DNA of 64,000 bases, taken from the NCBI RefSeq assembly GCF_914767665.1, contig NC_059503.1, forward strand, positions 54,263,852 through 54,327,851, read 5' to 3'. The notes beneath the pieces were generated by a model. It had not been told where the DNA came from and did not search any database. It was given only the letters and a program-made list of their open reading frames with translations. Position numbers and translations under genes: made by a program. This DNA comes from Harmonia axyridis. Its lineage: Eukaryota; Arthropoda; Insecta; Coleoptera; Coccinellidae. Position 1 is the stretch's first letter, and each line of letters starts with the position of its first letter. Positions 1 through 11,658 of the stretch are shown piece by piece.

Positions 1-69
1 CGTCTCGACATTGATGCAATGAGATGGACTATTTCTTCTTGAGGGATACAGTCCCAAGCTGAGTCTGTT

Positions 70-930
70 GGGACTGGGGTGAATTTTTAAGCCTTCTAAC
101 CATGATGTCCCAAACATGGTCTGTATGGGCGAAATATCCGGGGATCTGGACGGCCATGGAAAAAGATTCACATGGGTCACTTCGAAAAAGTTTAAACTAA
201 CTCTGGCAACATGGGGTCGGGCATTATTTTGCTGAAATATTGGATTCTCGACTCGGTAAGTTAAGGGAGATCATATGGCTCCACTTTTTCTTGAAATTAA
301 CGCAGTAATGTCAAGTTACCTCGAATAAAGACTGAAGGTGACCTACTTGCATATGCAATAGCACCCCATACCATAACGCCTACTGTCCGGTGTACATGAC
401 GCTCAACATCAAACTGAGGTTCACGTCTTTCCGACCGACGTCGTCAAACCCTTCTTCGGCCATCATGTGCACCCAAGGAGAATCGAGATTCATCAGAAAA
501 GACGACCTGATGCCATTCCACATTCCAATGTCGACATTCTCTGCACCATTGTAATATTTGCCGGCGATGCTCAACCGTCAGAGGTAACACAAGATGGAGT
601 CGATAATGCTGCAGTCCAAAAGAACCTTATCCGGCGGTAAACCATTCGGACAGTTACAGAATGGCCTTGTTCTCCTAACCAGTCATCAGCCAAAGATCAA
701 GTTGTCGCAAACAGGTCTCTAATGGCCATAAGTCTTAGACGTCGATCTTGAACTTCATTTGTGTCCCTTCGCCGTCCGGTGCCTACTCTTATTCGATTTT
801 GGGCATTACGAAACGCTTGATAATATCTCATGATAGTAGTTGCATTTCTTTTCGTATGGTTAGCGATTTCTCGAAATGACAACCCCGTCTCCGGTAGACC
901 AATAAATTCGACCTCTTTCAAATTCACTTA
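70..930 (-). pseudogene. Decayed Tc1-like transposase
   Basis: Relic of a Tc1-family DDE transposase, the enzyme that cuts out and reinserts a TA-targeting DNA transposon. On the minus strand, 697-927 reads as the N-terminal helix-turn-helix region (motif GLSFREIANHTKRN followed by a basic RRR stretch). The middle at about 380-574 keeps the W-N-x-x-x-S-S-F block. The second catalytic block NARPHVARV reads at about 205-235, and the SPD-x-S-PI block followed by a shifted HVWDIM reads at about 85-160. The pieces lie in different frames and contain stops, so the gene is dead. The start of the window may cut the element, and I did not find its inverted repeats. Family assignment is from motifs only. 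Confidence 0.8.
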
Positions 931-1895
931 GCTGGCGATAAATTCCGCGTACAAGTGCTCTCAGCATTTTAACGACAACCAAAACATCGACTTTGGATTT
1001 CCTCGAACAGCTGGTTTGATGAAAAATTTGATAAATTCGCAAAAAACGACTACAATATTTAAGTAACAAAGATTGTTTACATGAAAAAACCTTCACGATT
1101 TTTTCTCCAAATTCATTCATTTATTTCTTGCTATACTATCTGTGTTTTACCAAAAAAAAATTTAAATTCAAGCAGCTCCTTCTGGGTATTGCAGTTTCTT
1201 TGTCAGCTTTTATATGTTCGAAGAGCTTGAGTATATAGACCTTGCCAACGGGAGACATATATCAAAGAAAATTTCTAGGCAAGAAAGATACGAGAACAGT
1301 AAAAGCAATATCCCGAAGAGGGCCACGTTGATAATAGGCTTTGGAGATGATAAAACTCAATGATAGGAGCTGCAACGCTTATTATCCCCGAAAAATGTGG
1401 GATCTAAATTGGGAGAACAATAACAGCGGAGTATATGTGAAATTTCATTGGGAATAAGCTCGGGAAATCTGATACAGGGGAGAATGTACATATCGCTGCT
1501 TTCCCTCAGGGGGATGATATACTTTTCCGAGGTCAATATCAGTGTCGCAGGTCCATATTTCAACGTGAATTGAGGGGGGATTTCTGAATCAGAAGATTTC
1601 AATTGTATGGGATATTTGAGATACTTGATTGAGATTGAGGGTTTGTTGATTTTGTTCATTAATTTGGGGTATGATTCTACAGGTAAAAGCGTGTGAAATA
1701 TCTTGACACGTGCAAAAATTATACGAGATACCTTCGTATTAAACTATGAATCTGAATAAGAATTATCCTCTGAAATTCATATTTTTATAAAGGGTGTTAT
1801 TTCAGCTGCATGAAAAGTTTGTATGTCAAACTATAGACATAGTTTAACAGTTGACATTGTCAATCTGTGTTGATATTTCTGTTCAGTAAGTAAAA
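931..1895. other. No recognisable gene; short unidentified ORF
   Basis: AT-rich sequence between two transposon relics. A minus-strand open frame of 100 codons at 1357-1659 has no motif I recognise and no splice or promoter context, so it is not called as a gene. The rest shows nothing. Confidence 0.4.
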
Positions 1896-3115
1896 TAATA
1901 ACAAATCGACTGACAGCAAAATTAGATGCGTACCAGACAGTAGAACAGGCAGGCTTCCGGAAAGGAATCAGCACCATCGAGCACTTACAAACAATCCGGA
2001 CAGTTGTTGAATATAACATCCCGATACATCTAGCCTTTGTCGATTACCATAAAGCCTTTGATAGTGTCGAGAGGTGGGCATTCTTAACAGCTTTAGACGA
2101 TGCTAGAATTGACTCTAATAGATACTCCTCTCCGCTCCACGAAATATACATGTAAAAATAGATGAAGACCTAACGACCGAGAAAACAAATCTAGGAAGAG
2201 GTGTTAGACAAGGTGATACCATCTCACCTAAACTTGTCAATCTAATCTTGGAAAATGTGATAAAAAAACTAGCTTGGGATCGGAAAGGTATGAAAATAGA
2301 TGGGGCGTATCTCAATCATTTGAGATTCGCGGACGACATAGTACTGATAAGCACAGACATCTATTAATTGAAATCGATGCTACACGACCTGAATGAAAAG
2401 TCAAAAGATGAATCTTCAAAAAACGAAGATTAAGCCATAGTCAGGAAGATATCACTATAAATTACACAAGCATAGAGAGGGTGGAACAATATGTATATTT
2501 GGAGCATATGATTAAAAATTGAAGGTGGAACAATATGTATATTTGGAGCATATGATTAAAAATTGAAAAGAAAATCAAATATTGGAAATTGGGAGAAGAA
2601 TACGCTTAGCATGGGCAGCCTTCGGCAAACTGAGTTTCATCTTTGAGGACGAAAATATTCCTCTACACTTAAAACGCAAAACCTACGACAGCTGTATGTT
2701 ACCAGTGGCAACTTATGGTCTAGAAACTATGGAAATATCGAAAAAAGTGGCAGAACAACTGAAAGTACCTCAAAGGGCCATGGAAAGGATTATGCAGGGT
2801 ATAAGCTTGAGGGACAGAATTCCGAACACCGAAATACGAAAAGAAAATCAGGGTAACTGACATCATGAGTAGAATAGCGAAACTTAAGTGGCAGTGGGAG
2901 GCAAATGATACAAGGCAGAGTGTGGAGATATGGTCACACAAAGTCTTTTTGGACACCTCGAGAGACGAAAAGAAGCATAGGAAGACCGAGGAAAAGATGG
3001 ATAGACGACATAGTCGATGTAGCCGGCAAGCAATGGATGAGAACAGCAAACGACAGAGAAGCATGGAAAAAACTGGAAGAGGCCTATGTCCGATACTGGA
3101 GGAAAGAGGGCTGAA
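1896..3115 (+). pseudogene. RTE-type LINE reverse transcriptase, broken
   Basis: Fragment of a non-LTR retrotransposon ORF. Reverse transcriptase blocks occur in order: EQAGFRKGISTIEHLQTIR (about 1945-2000), LAFVDYHKAFDSVE (about 2030-2070, with the first catalytic Asp), RGVRQGDTISPKL (about 2200-2240) and LRFADDIVLIS (about 2319-2351, the FADD catalytic pair). Downstream are the thumb (2582-2860) and a C-terminal block RPRKRWIDDIVDVAGKQWMR at about 2980-3045, a combination I associate with the RTE clade. The frame is interrupted repeatedly (stops, frameshifts and a 44-bp duplication). No endonuclease domain is present, as expected for 5' truncation during target-primed insertion. A second, inverted piece of the same kind lies at 51320-51930. 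Confidence 0.85.
2481..2568 (+). repeat. 44-bp tandem duplication inside the RTE relic
   Basis: Two almost exact direct copies of a unit beginning GTGGAACAATATGTATATTT start at 2481 and 2525. The duplication lies between the palm and thumb of the RTE relic and shifts its reading frame, so it arose after or at loss of function. Confidence 0.9.
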
Positions 3116-3310
3116 GAAGAAGAAGGGTTGGCACAATTAATCATGAAACGTTTAACGCCAGGAAACGCTTCCAAATTGAGAAAAATCACTATGGAAAAAT
3201 CTATTTGTGAATTTTACTCTTCTCCATTCAAAACCATCAACAGGACAAAGAAATGTGAGTACCGAAGTAACGCTGCTGTCACTTCATATGAGGGTATGTT
3301 AAGTTATTGG

Positions 3311-3510
3311 TGTATGCCACCAACCCATCAACTCTTGAAGCATTGGAAGCCATTATTCGAGCCCCCATTGACGCCTTACTGCCAGATTAATTGGAAAAAA
3401 TGGTGAAAACTTGGACTGATCGAATGGAAATTGTAACTTGTATCCGAGGCGGACATATGCCAGAAATCGTATTAGGTGTACAACTTTGCTTCCGCCGTTT
3501 TGCAATAGAT
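3311..3510 (+). pseudogene. Mariner-like transposase C-terminal fragment
   Basis: Translation from 3311 gives a run ending in LEKMVKTWTDRMEIVTCIRG followed by GHMPEIVL, with one in-frame TAA before the LEKM. The same C-terminal signature (x-WTxRxxxxxAxxGGHMPEI) is typical of insect mariner/DD41D transposases, the type also present at 42.0 and 43.2 kb. Only the last 60 or so residues remain and no catalytic residue is left. It sits directly between the RTE 3' end and the next mariner relic. Confidence 0.65.
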
Positions 3511-3639
3511 GGCTGTAGCGGTAAATGGTAGTCGAAATAAATAGATCGTATAGATGTCATACAATAAGTTTCGGTAATTGTAAACATAACATCATAGAAA
3601 TATTAGTTTGTGTATTTGTGTGTACATCATAAATTACTC

Positions 3640-4430
3640 GATTAAATATTTCAGCTTGCGATCCACATTCTCGTCATTTGAGGTTTAAATTTTCTGCTTC
3701 AATATGAAGAAATCTGCGACTGAGGCTCATCAAATGCATTCAAATACCTATTGTGATGCCGCTTTCAGTGAAAGAACGTGCTGAGAGTGGTTCCAACGCT
3801 TCAAGAACGGTGATTTTGACGTCGAAGACCAGCATGGCGATGGAAGAGAGTAGGTTTTCGAAGATGTATAATTGGAGGCATTACTTGATCAAGACTAGTA
3901 TCAAACGCAACAAGAATTGTCAGGGAGTGACGCAACAAGCAATTTCAAAACGCCTGAAAGTCATGGGAATAATTCGGAAACAAGGAAATTGGGTGCCGTA
4001 CAAGGCGAAGCCTAGAAATGTTGAACAGCTTGTGAACAGGAGCTTTAAAAGCAAAGACGGAAAGGGATTTCTATGACCGCAATACAATGGAAGACATGAT
4101 AAAGTGATTCTACAGCATGACAATGCTCGACCCTATGTTGCGAAAGTGGTCAAGACATAGAAACGTTGAAATGGGAAGTCCTACCCCACCCGCCGTATTC
4201 TCCAGACGTTGCTCCCTCGGTTGTTTCGATCAATGGCACACGGCCTGGCTGATCAGAACTTCCGGTCTTAAGAAGAAGTAAAGAATTGGATCGATTCGGG
4301 GATCGCTTCAAAAGATCACCAGTTTGTTCAACGCGAGATTCGTACGCTGCCGGAAAGGTGGGAGAAAGTAGTGGCCAGCGATGGGCATACTTTGTATCAT
4401 AAATGTATAACCAGTTTTTTACAATGAACC
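3640..4430 (+). pseudogene. Decayed mariner transposase (mauritiana type)
   Basis: Relic of a mariner transposase, which moves its element by cut-and-paste into TA dinucleotides. Read across frames, the order of blocks is conserved: a start region with WFQRFKNGDFDVEDQHGDGR (about 3790-3850), the second helix-turn-helix GVTQQAISKRLKVMGIIRKQ plus GNWVPY (about 3926-4003), the catalytic block HDNARPYVAKVVKT (about 4117-4158), then HPPYSPDVAPS-like and MAHGLADQ-like sequence (about 4185-4260) and the end block TLPERWEKVVASDG (about 4350-4385). Many stops and frame changes make it inactive. QQAISKRL and the D34D-type spacing fit the mauritiana subfamily. Terminal repeats were not resolved. Confidence 0.85.
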
Positions 4431-6435
4431 GTCGAATTTCGGAAAAAAATGACGGAAGCAAAGTTATACACCTATGTACAGGATGGGCAAATAAGCTAGG
4501 TAAGCGGCTATATCTCAGGATCCACTCATCGTAGAGACTTGCGGTAAAAAGTTTTACCACTAAAGTATACAAGAGAACACACTGGAAATTGTTTTGAAGT
4601 TCATTTCTCTACCGCTAGGGGGCGTAATAGTTACCGTCGAGTAGAAAAATGAATTTTACTCGAAAATGTTTCATATGAAGTTGAAGAAAAAATATCATCA
4701 CTGTAATCCTTGGAAAATTCTCTATCTTTTTGAATTGCCACTTTCGATTTTACGACATCAAATAAGGGTAGGCGAAAGGGAGAAATCTGACAAATTGAAA
4801 CGACTGTAACTTCAGTTTGACTCAACATTTTTGAGCAAACTAGATCTCGTCTGAAAGATAATATCTTGTTGATTGAGGACAAAATATAGGCATGATAAAT
4901 TGGTTTTTGCTGCTTTCGATAGGGGGCGCTAAGTCAGAAGTTCATTGTTTTGTTCATTTCACTCCGAAATTTCAAATGTAATGATAGGATTTTCTTGTCA
5001 TTCGACGTTCTCAAGCTCTCGAAAACCACCCATTACTATAACAAAAATGGAAGGTATTGTATTCAGTATCATCGTAGCAATGTAATTTTTTTCAAATTCG
5101 TTCTTTGATTTTCTGCCTTCAAAATTCATAGATTGCGTTTCAGTACTGAAAAGACCAATGCGGTATAGCAAACAATTTTTGTAACAAATTTCATACAAGT
5201 AGGTTTAAATTTTTGATTTTAAGCTTCACATGTCCCAGAACGTTAGGTGCGAAGATTTTAATTTCGTTTTTCTGAAATTGAATAGAATATTCTTAAATCT
5301 AATTTTTTTTTCTGAATGATACTTTCCTATTCTGAAATCAAATCAAATCAAATTAAATAAATGTTCCTCTTTCTGATATTGAACCTTGATTTTCTGAACT
5401 ACAATTGGGTAAGTTCAAAATAAGGGTGCTATCGGGTGGTTAAATTTATATTAAGGTGCTGAGAACTATCGATTCCATCGAAATTTGAATAATACTCCTA
5501 GCCAAAATTCACTAGAGTTATCGACCGGTCGAGCCGTACTGACTCACCCTGTATAATAACCATTTAATTTATGAAGGTTTATTGAAGGTTGATTATTAAT
5601 TTTGTCATTTTCAGAATTGGAATTATGTATATTCCAATACAAAAATAAACCAAATACATCCTAAAGCTATATATAATTGTATCATTTTTTAATTGTGAAG
5701 CGTCATCCGCACTATAGAAAATCTAAACAAAAAAGCGAAAAAAATTATCTGATAATCCGACCAAATGATTTTGCAAGTAAAAAAATTAACAATTTTAATC
5801 TTTATGCAAAATTTCGTGTTGATGGCGTGAAGCATTTGATATTCAAAAATATTCTCATCAATACATCTAGTTTCTAGCAAACCTTCTATAGGATCCTCAG
5901 TCTGATCAATACACATAAAATCAATTCTCCTATCTCCTATCGGCAAAAACACTTACCACATAAAAAAACTATTTTTTATCGACCACAGTTAGGTTTCAAT
6001 GATAAATTTAAAGGTCCGAAGCGGCAAAGATGACAGCAGCAACAACGTCAACTGATACATTGTTCATCTAATGTTTATTTAAAGACGGGAATCCCACATT
6101 GATTTAATTATTGGCTTTTCCTATTCAAATCATCGCAACTTTGTACACATCATTAAGAATTTAAGGTCAAATGCAAAAAATGATTCACATCTAGAAAATT
6201 GTTTGAATAGTGCCAATAAAAAAATGTGAATAGTGATTCATCATGTTCAATTATTTCTGGAAGAAAATAGTTGAACATTCAGCGAACCTAAATTCAACAC
6301 AGAAGGAATTGAAAAAGTGAAGGGGTTTTTGAAAGAGGATATCTCATATCTTTGAATGTCCTAGAGTCTTTACGCCAAGGAGAATTAATTTGTTCAACCA
6401 CAATTATTATGACAGAATATATAATATTTATTATA
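4431..6435. other. AT-rich intergenic DNA, unresolved repeats
   Basis: No gene is visible. Two short stretches with the same AGGGGGCG core (about 4613 and 4921) bracket about 300 bp. A TCACCCTGTA-type end at about 5542 looks like the edge of an inverted-repeat element whose partner I could not place. The remainder is low-complexity A/T sequence. Confidence 0.35.
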
Positions 6436-7154
6436 CAGGGTGTTTCAATATTCATTATCAAGAATTCAGAGGCGTATTTTTCAGGTCAAAATGAGATTTT
6501 TTTCAGATAAACAAGTATCCGCAAATGCTCCATTACTGAACTATTAGATTTTTTCAGTATTTTCTTCATAGCTCTTTCAGTTTTTGAGATATTAAGATCA
6601 AATTTGAAATATACAATTCAGTATTCACATCATCTAGAATGTTGAGTGAATGTAAAAAGCTGAGGAGTAAAGTGATATTTTGTCAGAGGTCAAGCCCGTT
6701 TTCGCACTTAAACTTTTTTTAGTACGCCACTAGTGGATTCTAAGAAATGAAATTAATTCTATGTGTATTTTGTTCGTAATTTTCTTTGTCTTTTGTAATT
6801 CCTATGCGAGCGTTATCGAGGAAATGGTAAAATCTTTTTTGTAAATCGCTACATTTAATTAAAATTTTTAACAAAAGGAAAAACTTATTTTCTCAATAAA
6901 ATGCAAAAATCTACGTATTTGGTTTGTGATCTGAATTACAAGTAAAATAAGAAACCTAACGGACGTCGAACCTATATTTCGAAAACAGATTTTGATATCT
7001 CAAAAACTGAAAAAAATGAAAAATGAAGAAAAAACTAAGAAAAAATTGAAAGTTTAACAAACTGTAGCTCGGTAACAAGTTTATGGAACAAGTCTCATTT
7101 TGACCTAAAAATACGCCTCTGAAATCTTGATACTGAATTTTGAATCACCCTTCG
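6436..7154. mobile_element. MITE with CAGGGTG ends, TA-flanked
   Basis: Non-autonomous inverted-repeat element. The left end CAGGGTGTTTCAATATTCAT and the right end (reverse complement CGAAGGGTGATTCAAAATTC) continue to match for about 60 bp, including AGAGGCGTATTTTT and AGGTCAAAATGAGA. TA dinucleotides flank both ends (6434-6435 and 7155-7156), as expected for a Tc1/mariner-superfamily target duplication. The inside is AT-rich and has no coding capacity. It depends on a transposase from elsewhere. Confidence 0.85.
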
Positions 7155-7529
7155 TACAAGACTAGTTTTTATTTCATCAGTTGAAATATGGATGCTTAAT
7201 GAAGCCATATTGCTGGGAAATAATTCTTGTTATATTTCAAAATTTCTAGAGATTGAATTTATCGTTATTCAACGATAGGAACGAATAACTAGGGATTGAA
7301 ACTTCTATTATATAAAATGAAGATAATTTGTTCATTTTTGAACTCGAATTAATGATTTATAAAAAGTTTGAATTCGTTTTTCTCTTAAAATATCAAAAAT
7401 TTCATCGACATTCAAAAAACTAAATATCAAAATTGAACCGAATTGAAACTAAAATTTTAGAAGGTAAAAGCTCAATAGAATGAATACATTATGAAAAAAT
7501 TCAACATTCAGATATTAATAAAATAAAAA

Positions 7530-7985
7530 GGGCAAATGAGTCCACTTGATGAAGGCAATCATGACATCATTCTGCCAAAACCTGAAATTTGTTATTTTAA
7601 ATGTAAATTTGATTTGTATACCTATTTCACAGAAGAGTAAGAGAATTAGAGATCCATGACAAACTGAAAGTTTCTTTCAGTTAGCTCCTGAAATGCAAGT
7701 TTGTGAAATACATATAAGTTTTAAGTTTGTAAATTCTGTTGTTCTTCAATCTATAAGACGCTGATGAGGAAAAGTTGAATCATAAAATGAAGAAATTTCA
7801 AAACGTACGTCTGTCTTTATGTTAATTTAATCATTGGATTCGTTAACCATTTACTAAATTTTTACAGTTTTGGTTGGTTGTTAATATTATGTCAATTGGA
7901 AATTGTATTTCTAAATCAGAACGATGTATCAGCTGGTGACGTTTTAGGCAAAATGATGCCATAATTTTGGTATTTATATTTTATT
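7530..7985. repeat. Copy of the 35.5-36.9 kb inverted-repeat family
   Basis: The ends ATGACATCATTCTGCCAAAA (left) and GGCAAAATGATGCCATAATT (right) are inverted relatives of each other and of the ends at about 35.53 and 36.87 kb. Shared internal segments include GATTTGTATACCTATTTCAC and the AAGACGCTGATGAGGAAAAG block, which occurs inverted at about 36.63 kb. No coding potential is visible. I read it as a non-autonomous DNA transposon family with two copies in this window. Confidence 0.6.
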
Positions 7986-9663
7986 TAATAATCATTTTCA
8001 ATTGAATATAAATATTGTGATATTTATCACATTAATATCTTAGTACTATAATTGCTACTCAACAGCCAGGGTTCTGTTTTACGCCTACCTGTGAACACTT
8101 GTAATTGTTTTGAGAGAATAACAATATTTGTGTATGTTCCAATGATATATCAAAAAACGTAGCATATAAAATGTCTTCATTTTGTTCATGTTTATAGCTA
8201 CCAAAGTGTAGTTGAAAAGAGCCAATCATTTAACAAAAGAATCGGCTTGTATTCAGGATTCATTCTTTCAAAACAAGAGTTCTTCCCATCACAGTTCCTG
8301 AATTCGGGTATTTTAAATACTTTAATATATAAACATAACTCTGACGTATGACCCAATTAGTTAGTTCATCAGTTAATAGTTATATATGAAGTAAAATATT
8401 TCGTGATTTGAAGAAAATGAACAGAAAAAACAACCTTGAGTTGGCCAAAGGAAATAATTGTTTGAAATTTGAGCTTCATAGCACAAGGTTTTCCGAAGGA
8501 AGAAAATCATTATTTCTTCAGTGATCGTGGGAGATTCTTAGGATAGCGTATAAGGATTTCGTGGATATTTCCATCGAAACCATCGAAAAAACGCAATATA
8601 CAACATCAGATCCTGACGAAACATTGCCATTTGACCCGTACACTAAGGCGGAAACTCTTGCATTATTATCTAAACCCCTGGTTTCAAGCAAAAATAGTCC
8701 CATTTTGCTCGTTACGAAGAATGATCTGAGGAAAATATCATATTTCCAGCGTGGGAGAAAGGAAAGTTAAGTTTTCATGCGGGGGTCATTATTTTTAATG
8801 AAGGAAATCAGATATTCTCTGAAACTGAAATATTGAAAAAAACGAACAGCTGTTCTGAAAATTCGCGGAAACGTTTCGACCATGGTTGAAAATATCGATT
8901 CCAGAACTTTCATTTCGAAACGTATTGAAGATTAAATCATACATGTTATGATCCTTTTTATCTAAAATCTCGTTACTACAAGTCACAAGCTAAACGAAAG
9001 TTGGAAAAGGTCATGCTTCCTCATACAATGGCAAAATCAGAATACGCACTTGCCTTTCCCCTTTGCACCTTCAACCCTCTCAAACAACCCCTTCACAGCC
9101 ACCCCACCACCCCCATAATTTCACATCAAACTCACCCTCAGCCTCCAAAACGCTATCGCACAAAAAAAATTGAGTGGGCCATGCCTCCAAAAACAGCTGA
9201 GCGTAAAGGAATCCATGGCCTACTTGTTCGAAGAGTGTCCGAGACTGTCCTTCTTGGAATCGACGCGCGCAGCCGATCTTGGTGGCCTGCTACGATGGGG
9301 GCATGCAACAGGCGATCAATATGGAGCCAAGGGGTTGTTTGGGGGGTTAGGCGGTCGGCTAGAAGTGGTGAGGTGCCGACGGGACGACGCTGGATGCATA
9401 TTGGGGGGGGCGCGAGGGGCGAAGTTACGCAACGGGGTACGTATTGGGATCGGTATACTCCACGTCCCATGGGGTTCGAGATGGTGTGGACGACCACCAA
9501 GTCATTGCGATAACGCTGCTGCCGGCTGATGATGAAATTTCGAAGGGTATTGACGTAAAGGTTGAGGAGTCGAGATATCTGGATAGAGGGAGTAGCTTTG
9601 GGGAATGATTTTTATCGACGGGATAGAACACTTATTTTTATATTGGCACCGCGAAATGGCTCG
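7986..9663. other. No gene; GC-rich island at 9040-9530
   Basis: The first kilobase is AT-rich with no recognisable element. From about 9040 to 9530 base composition changes sharply: a C-rich pyrimidine tract, then a G-rich, CpG-containing stretch. Long frames are open on both strands here, but they overlap each other and lack any domain, so they reflect few A/T-rich stop codons rather than genes. The island could be conserved non-coding or regulatory host DNA. The errantivirus insertion begins about 130 bp after it. Confidence 0.4.
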
Positions 9664-9952
9664 ACTTATGTTTTTTGGTCCAGCAAGATTGTTTTTAAAA
9701 ACTTTAATATTACAATTGAAATTACCAGTGAATTCTACGATAGAATTTTATTGAAATCAAATACAAGTGTTCGTATTAGATGTTTATTACAGACTGAGAT
9801 AAGATAAAGCGTCCGTGTCGCTGGTAAGAATTGCGGACTTAGCCATCTTCCACGAAACGGGCCATCTTCCACGAAGCGGTCAGGTTACACATGTCTTCTC
9901 TTCCTTAGTCTGCTTATTTTGTTGCTATGGTCTTAGAACGAGATATATAACT
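9664..9952 (-). repeat. Errantivirus 3' LTR
   Basis: The 289-bp terminal repeat at the left edge is the 3' LTR for a minus-strand element. It matches 16815-17103 at a constant offset of 7,151 with no difference seen. It contains two adjacent 19-bp direct repeats (GCCATCTTCCACGAARCGG, 9842-9879). Flanks: CTCG outside and the polypurine tract inside. Confidence 0.95.
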
Positions 9953-9963
9953 CCTCCATCCTC
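9953..9963 (-). other. Polypurine tract
   Basis: On the minus strand GAGGATGGAGG abuts the 3' LTR start AGTTA. A purine run in this place is the usual primer for plus-strand DNA synthesis in LTR elements. Confidence 0.7.
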
Positions 9964-9973
9964 AGAGTGTCGT

Positions 9974-11658
9974 CTACGGGATGATGAATGTCCTTGGGCT
10001 GTTGGTGTCTTCAGCTGAGGTGGATCTATTGGTAGCCCTTCGATTGCACAAATTTAGTCTTGTCAATTTTTTCACAATAAAATAGAAACATAATGGGATA
10101 ATTAGTAAATAGATGATAATGATCCAATATTTTGTTGATTTTGTTTCTTGAAATTTTGGTATTAGGGGTTTTATCTGCTCCTGTTGTTTTTGAAGTTCAT
10201 GTACTTTGTCTAAGCGAATTTTGTGTAGATGTATCCTGGTGTATTGGGGTGTAGAGTTCTTCAATTCTGAAATTATTTGTGGCAGGAACATTGGTTGATT
10301 CTTAATCATATGTTTATCATTTCTGTATCGATTGTTTTCAGTTTCGAATAGGCATCCGGAGGGAATGTCTACTAAGAAGGTACCTTTCAGAGTAGCAAAA
10401 TCGGTTCTTTCACAGGTTGTTAGAATTTTCATTTCTTTTGGTGCTACTACAATGTATTTCGAGTTGTCTACTTGTTCGATGAAACTTTCTGATAATGATA
10501 TAGGGATGTGTTGACAATCCTTGTAGGTATCTTGGAGTTGCAGTAATTGGAATGTGCAATCTGAATGTTTCGTACCATCGGTGAGTTTATTTTGGGTACA
10601 ATAGTATCCTGGGTGCAAATCTATGCATGGTGTTGGAGTGTATTGAAAATACTTCTCGTTCATTGTCAGATATGAGTTGGCAGGAATTATGGTTGTATTT
10701 TTTTTTGTTGGTATCGAATAAAGGTGGTAATGTGAAAATTTTGTGGGATATATTATTGGAAAATATAGGATGAAAACAATTCTGTTGCCAGAAATATATG
10801 CATCTACGTCTATAACATTATAATATTTGTGAATTTCTGCTTCCTCAACGAAAAGGAGGTTTTCTGGTTTATTATGTTTTAGAACGAATTTCGTAATCGT
10901 GTGTAGCTCTGATGGTTTTATTATGCTATGGTGAAGTATTCTTTGCTTTGCAAAGTTTATAGCGTTTTCGATATCATTAAGTATTTGCAATATTATATTT
11001 AAACATACATTTATTTGATCTAAGACGTTTCTTGCTTGGAGGTAGTTAAAGAAGTTGAAATTTAGTTCTTTTAATTGGAATACTGTCTGAGAAAGTGCAG
11101 ATTTAATTTCTTCCTGATTTTGCTTTAAGAATGAAACTGTATTATTGAAATTTTTGATTATTTCGGTGGTTATTGAAATTTCGGTATTTAATTTAGTGAC
11201 AATCTCCTGTTGGTTATTTTTTAAATCGTCAAGAATTTGGTCGTAGTGAACTGCATCATTTGCATCTAAATTGCCTGAAATGCCTTTAATTACTGTGAAC
11301 CGTTAATGAGACCACGTCTGACTCTTGTTTTGGGAAAAATTATGTTCAATTTTTGTTCTGCCATGTTTAATTGGTAACTCAAAGCTCTGTCGAAATTTTG
11401 CAATTCGAAATAATATGGATTCTTTTTATTATTTAGAATTGTTTCAGTAATTTTGTCGAAATGACTTCTTATCATATTCAACTCAGTGTGTATGGGTAGG
11501 AGATTGTAATAGTGGATGAAATTGTGGGATTTCAATTTTACTTTGGCGTTGCCTAGGTCAATTGGAAGAATTCCTGGGTTGTCTTTGAGGTTAGTTATTG
11601 TTATCTTCTGATCTGCTGTCGTCGCTATTGCGATTAGGCTCGTCCTGTAAAGATTCAT
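9974..11658 (-). pseudogene. env: Errantivirus envelope gene, frame-disrupted
   Basis: Envelope glycoprotein of the insect endogenous retrovirus, in known relatives a membrane fusion protein related to baculovirus F proteins. The 5' part is open from the ATG at 11658 to a stop at 11290 and ends just after a furin-like site RVRR followed by GLIN, the expected start of the fusion subunit. The remainder is open in another frame, from about 11290 down to 9974. It holds a long helical segment, several cysteines, and one hydrophobic membrane anchor (about residues 287-308 of the 338-codon part) followed by a basic tail. The frame change just after the cleavage site makes this copy unable to encode one polypeptide. 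The 5' end overlaps pol by 68 bp, which fits expression from a spliced RNA. Confidence 0.85.

Noticed and set aside
1357..1659. 100-codon minus-strand frame
   Set aside because: No motif, no conserved composition and no supporting signals; kept only as a remark.
4150..4572. 140-codon minus-strand frame
   Set aside because: Antisense to the mauritiana-type mariner relic, whose sense-strand motifs are clear.
5220..5560. Possible second CAGGGTG-type MITE ending at about 5550
   Set aside because: Only one end (TCACCCTGTA) is visible and no matching inverted partner was found upstream.
9001..9529. Three overlapping frames of 115-170 codons on both strands
   Set aside because: GC-rich island with few stop codons; the frames overlap, have no domain and show no start or splice context.
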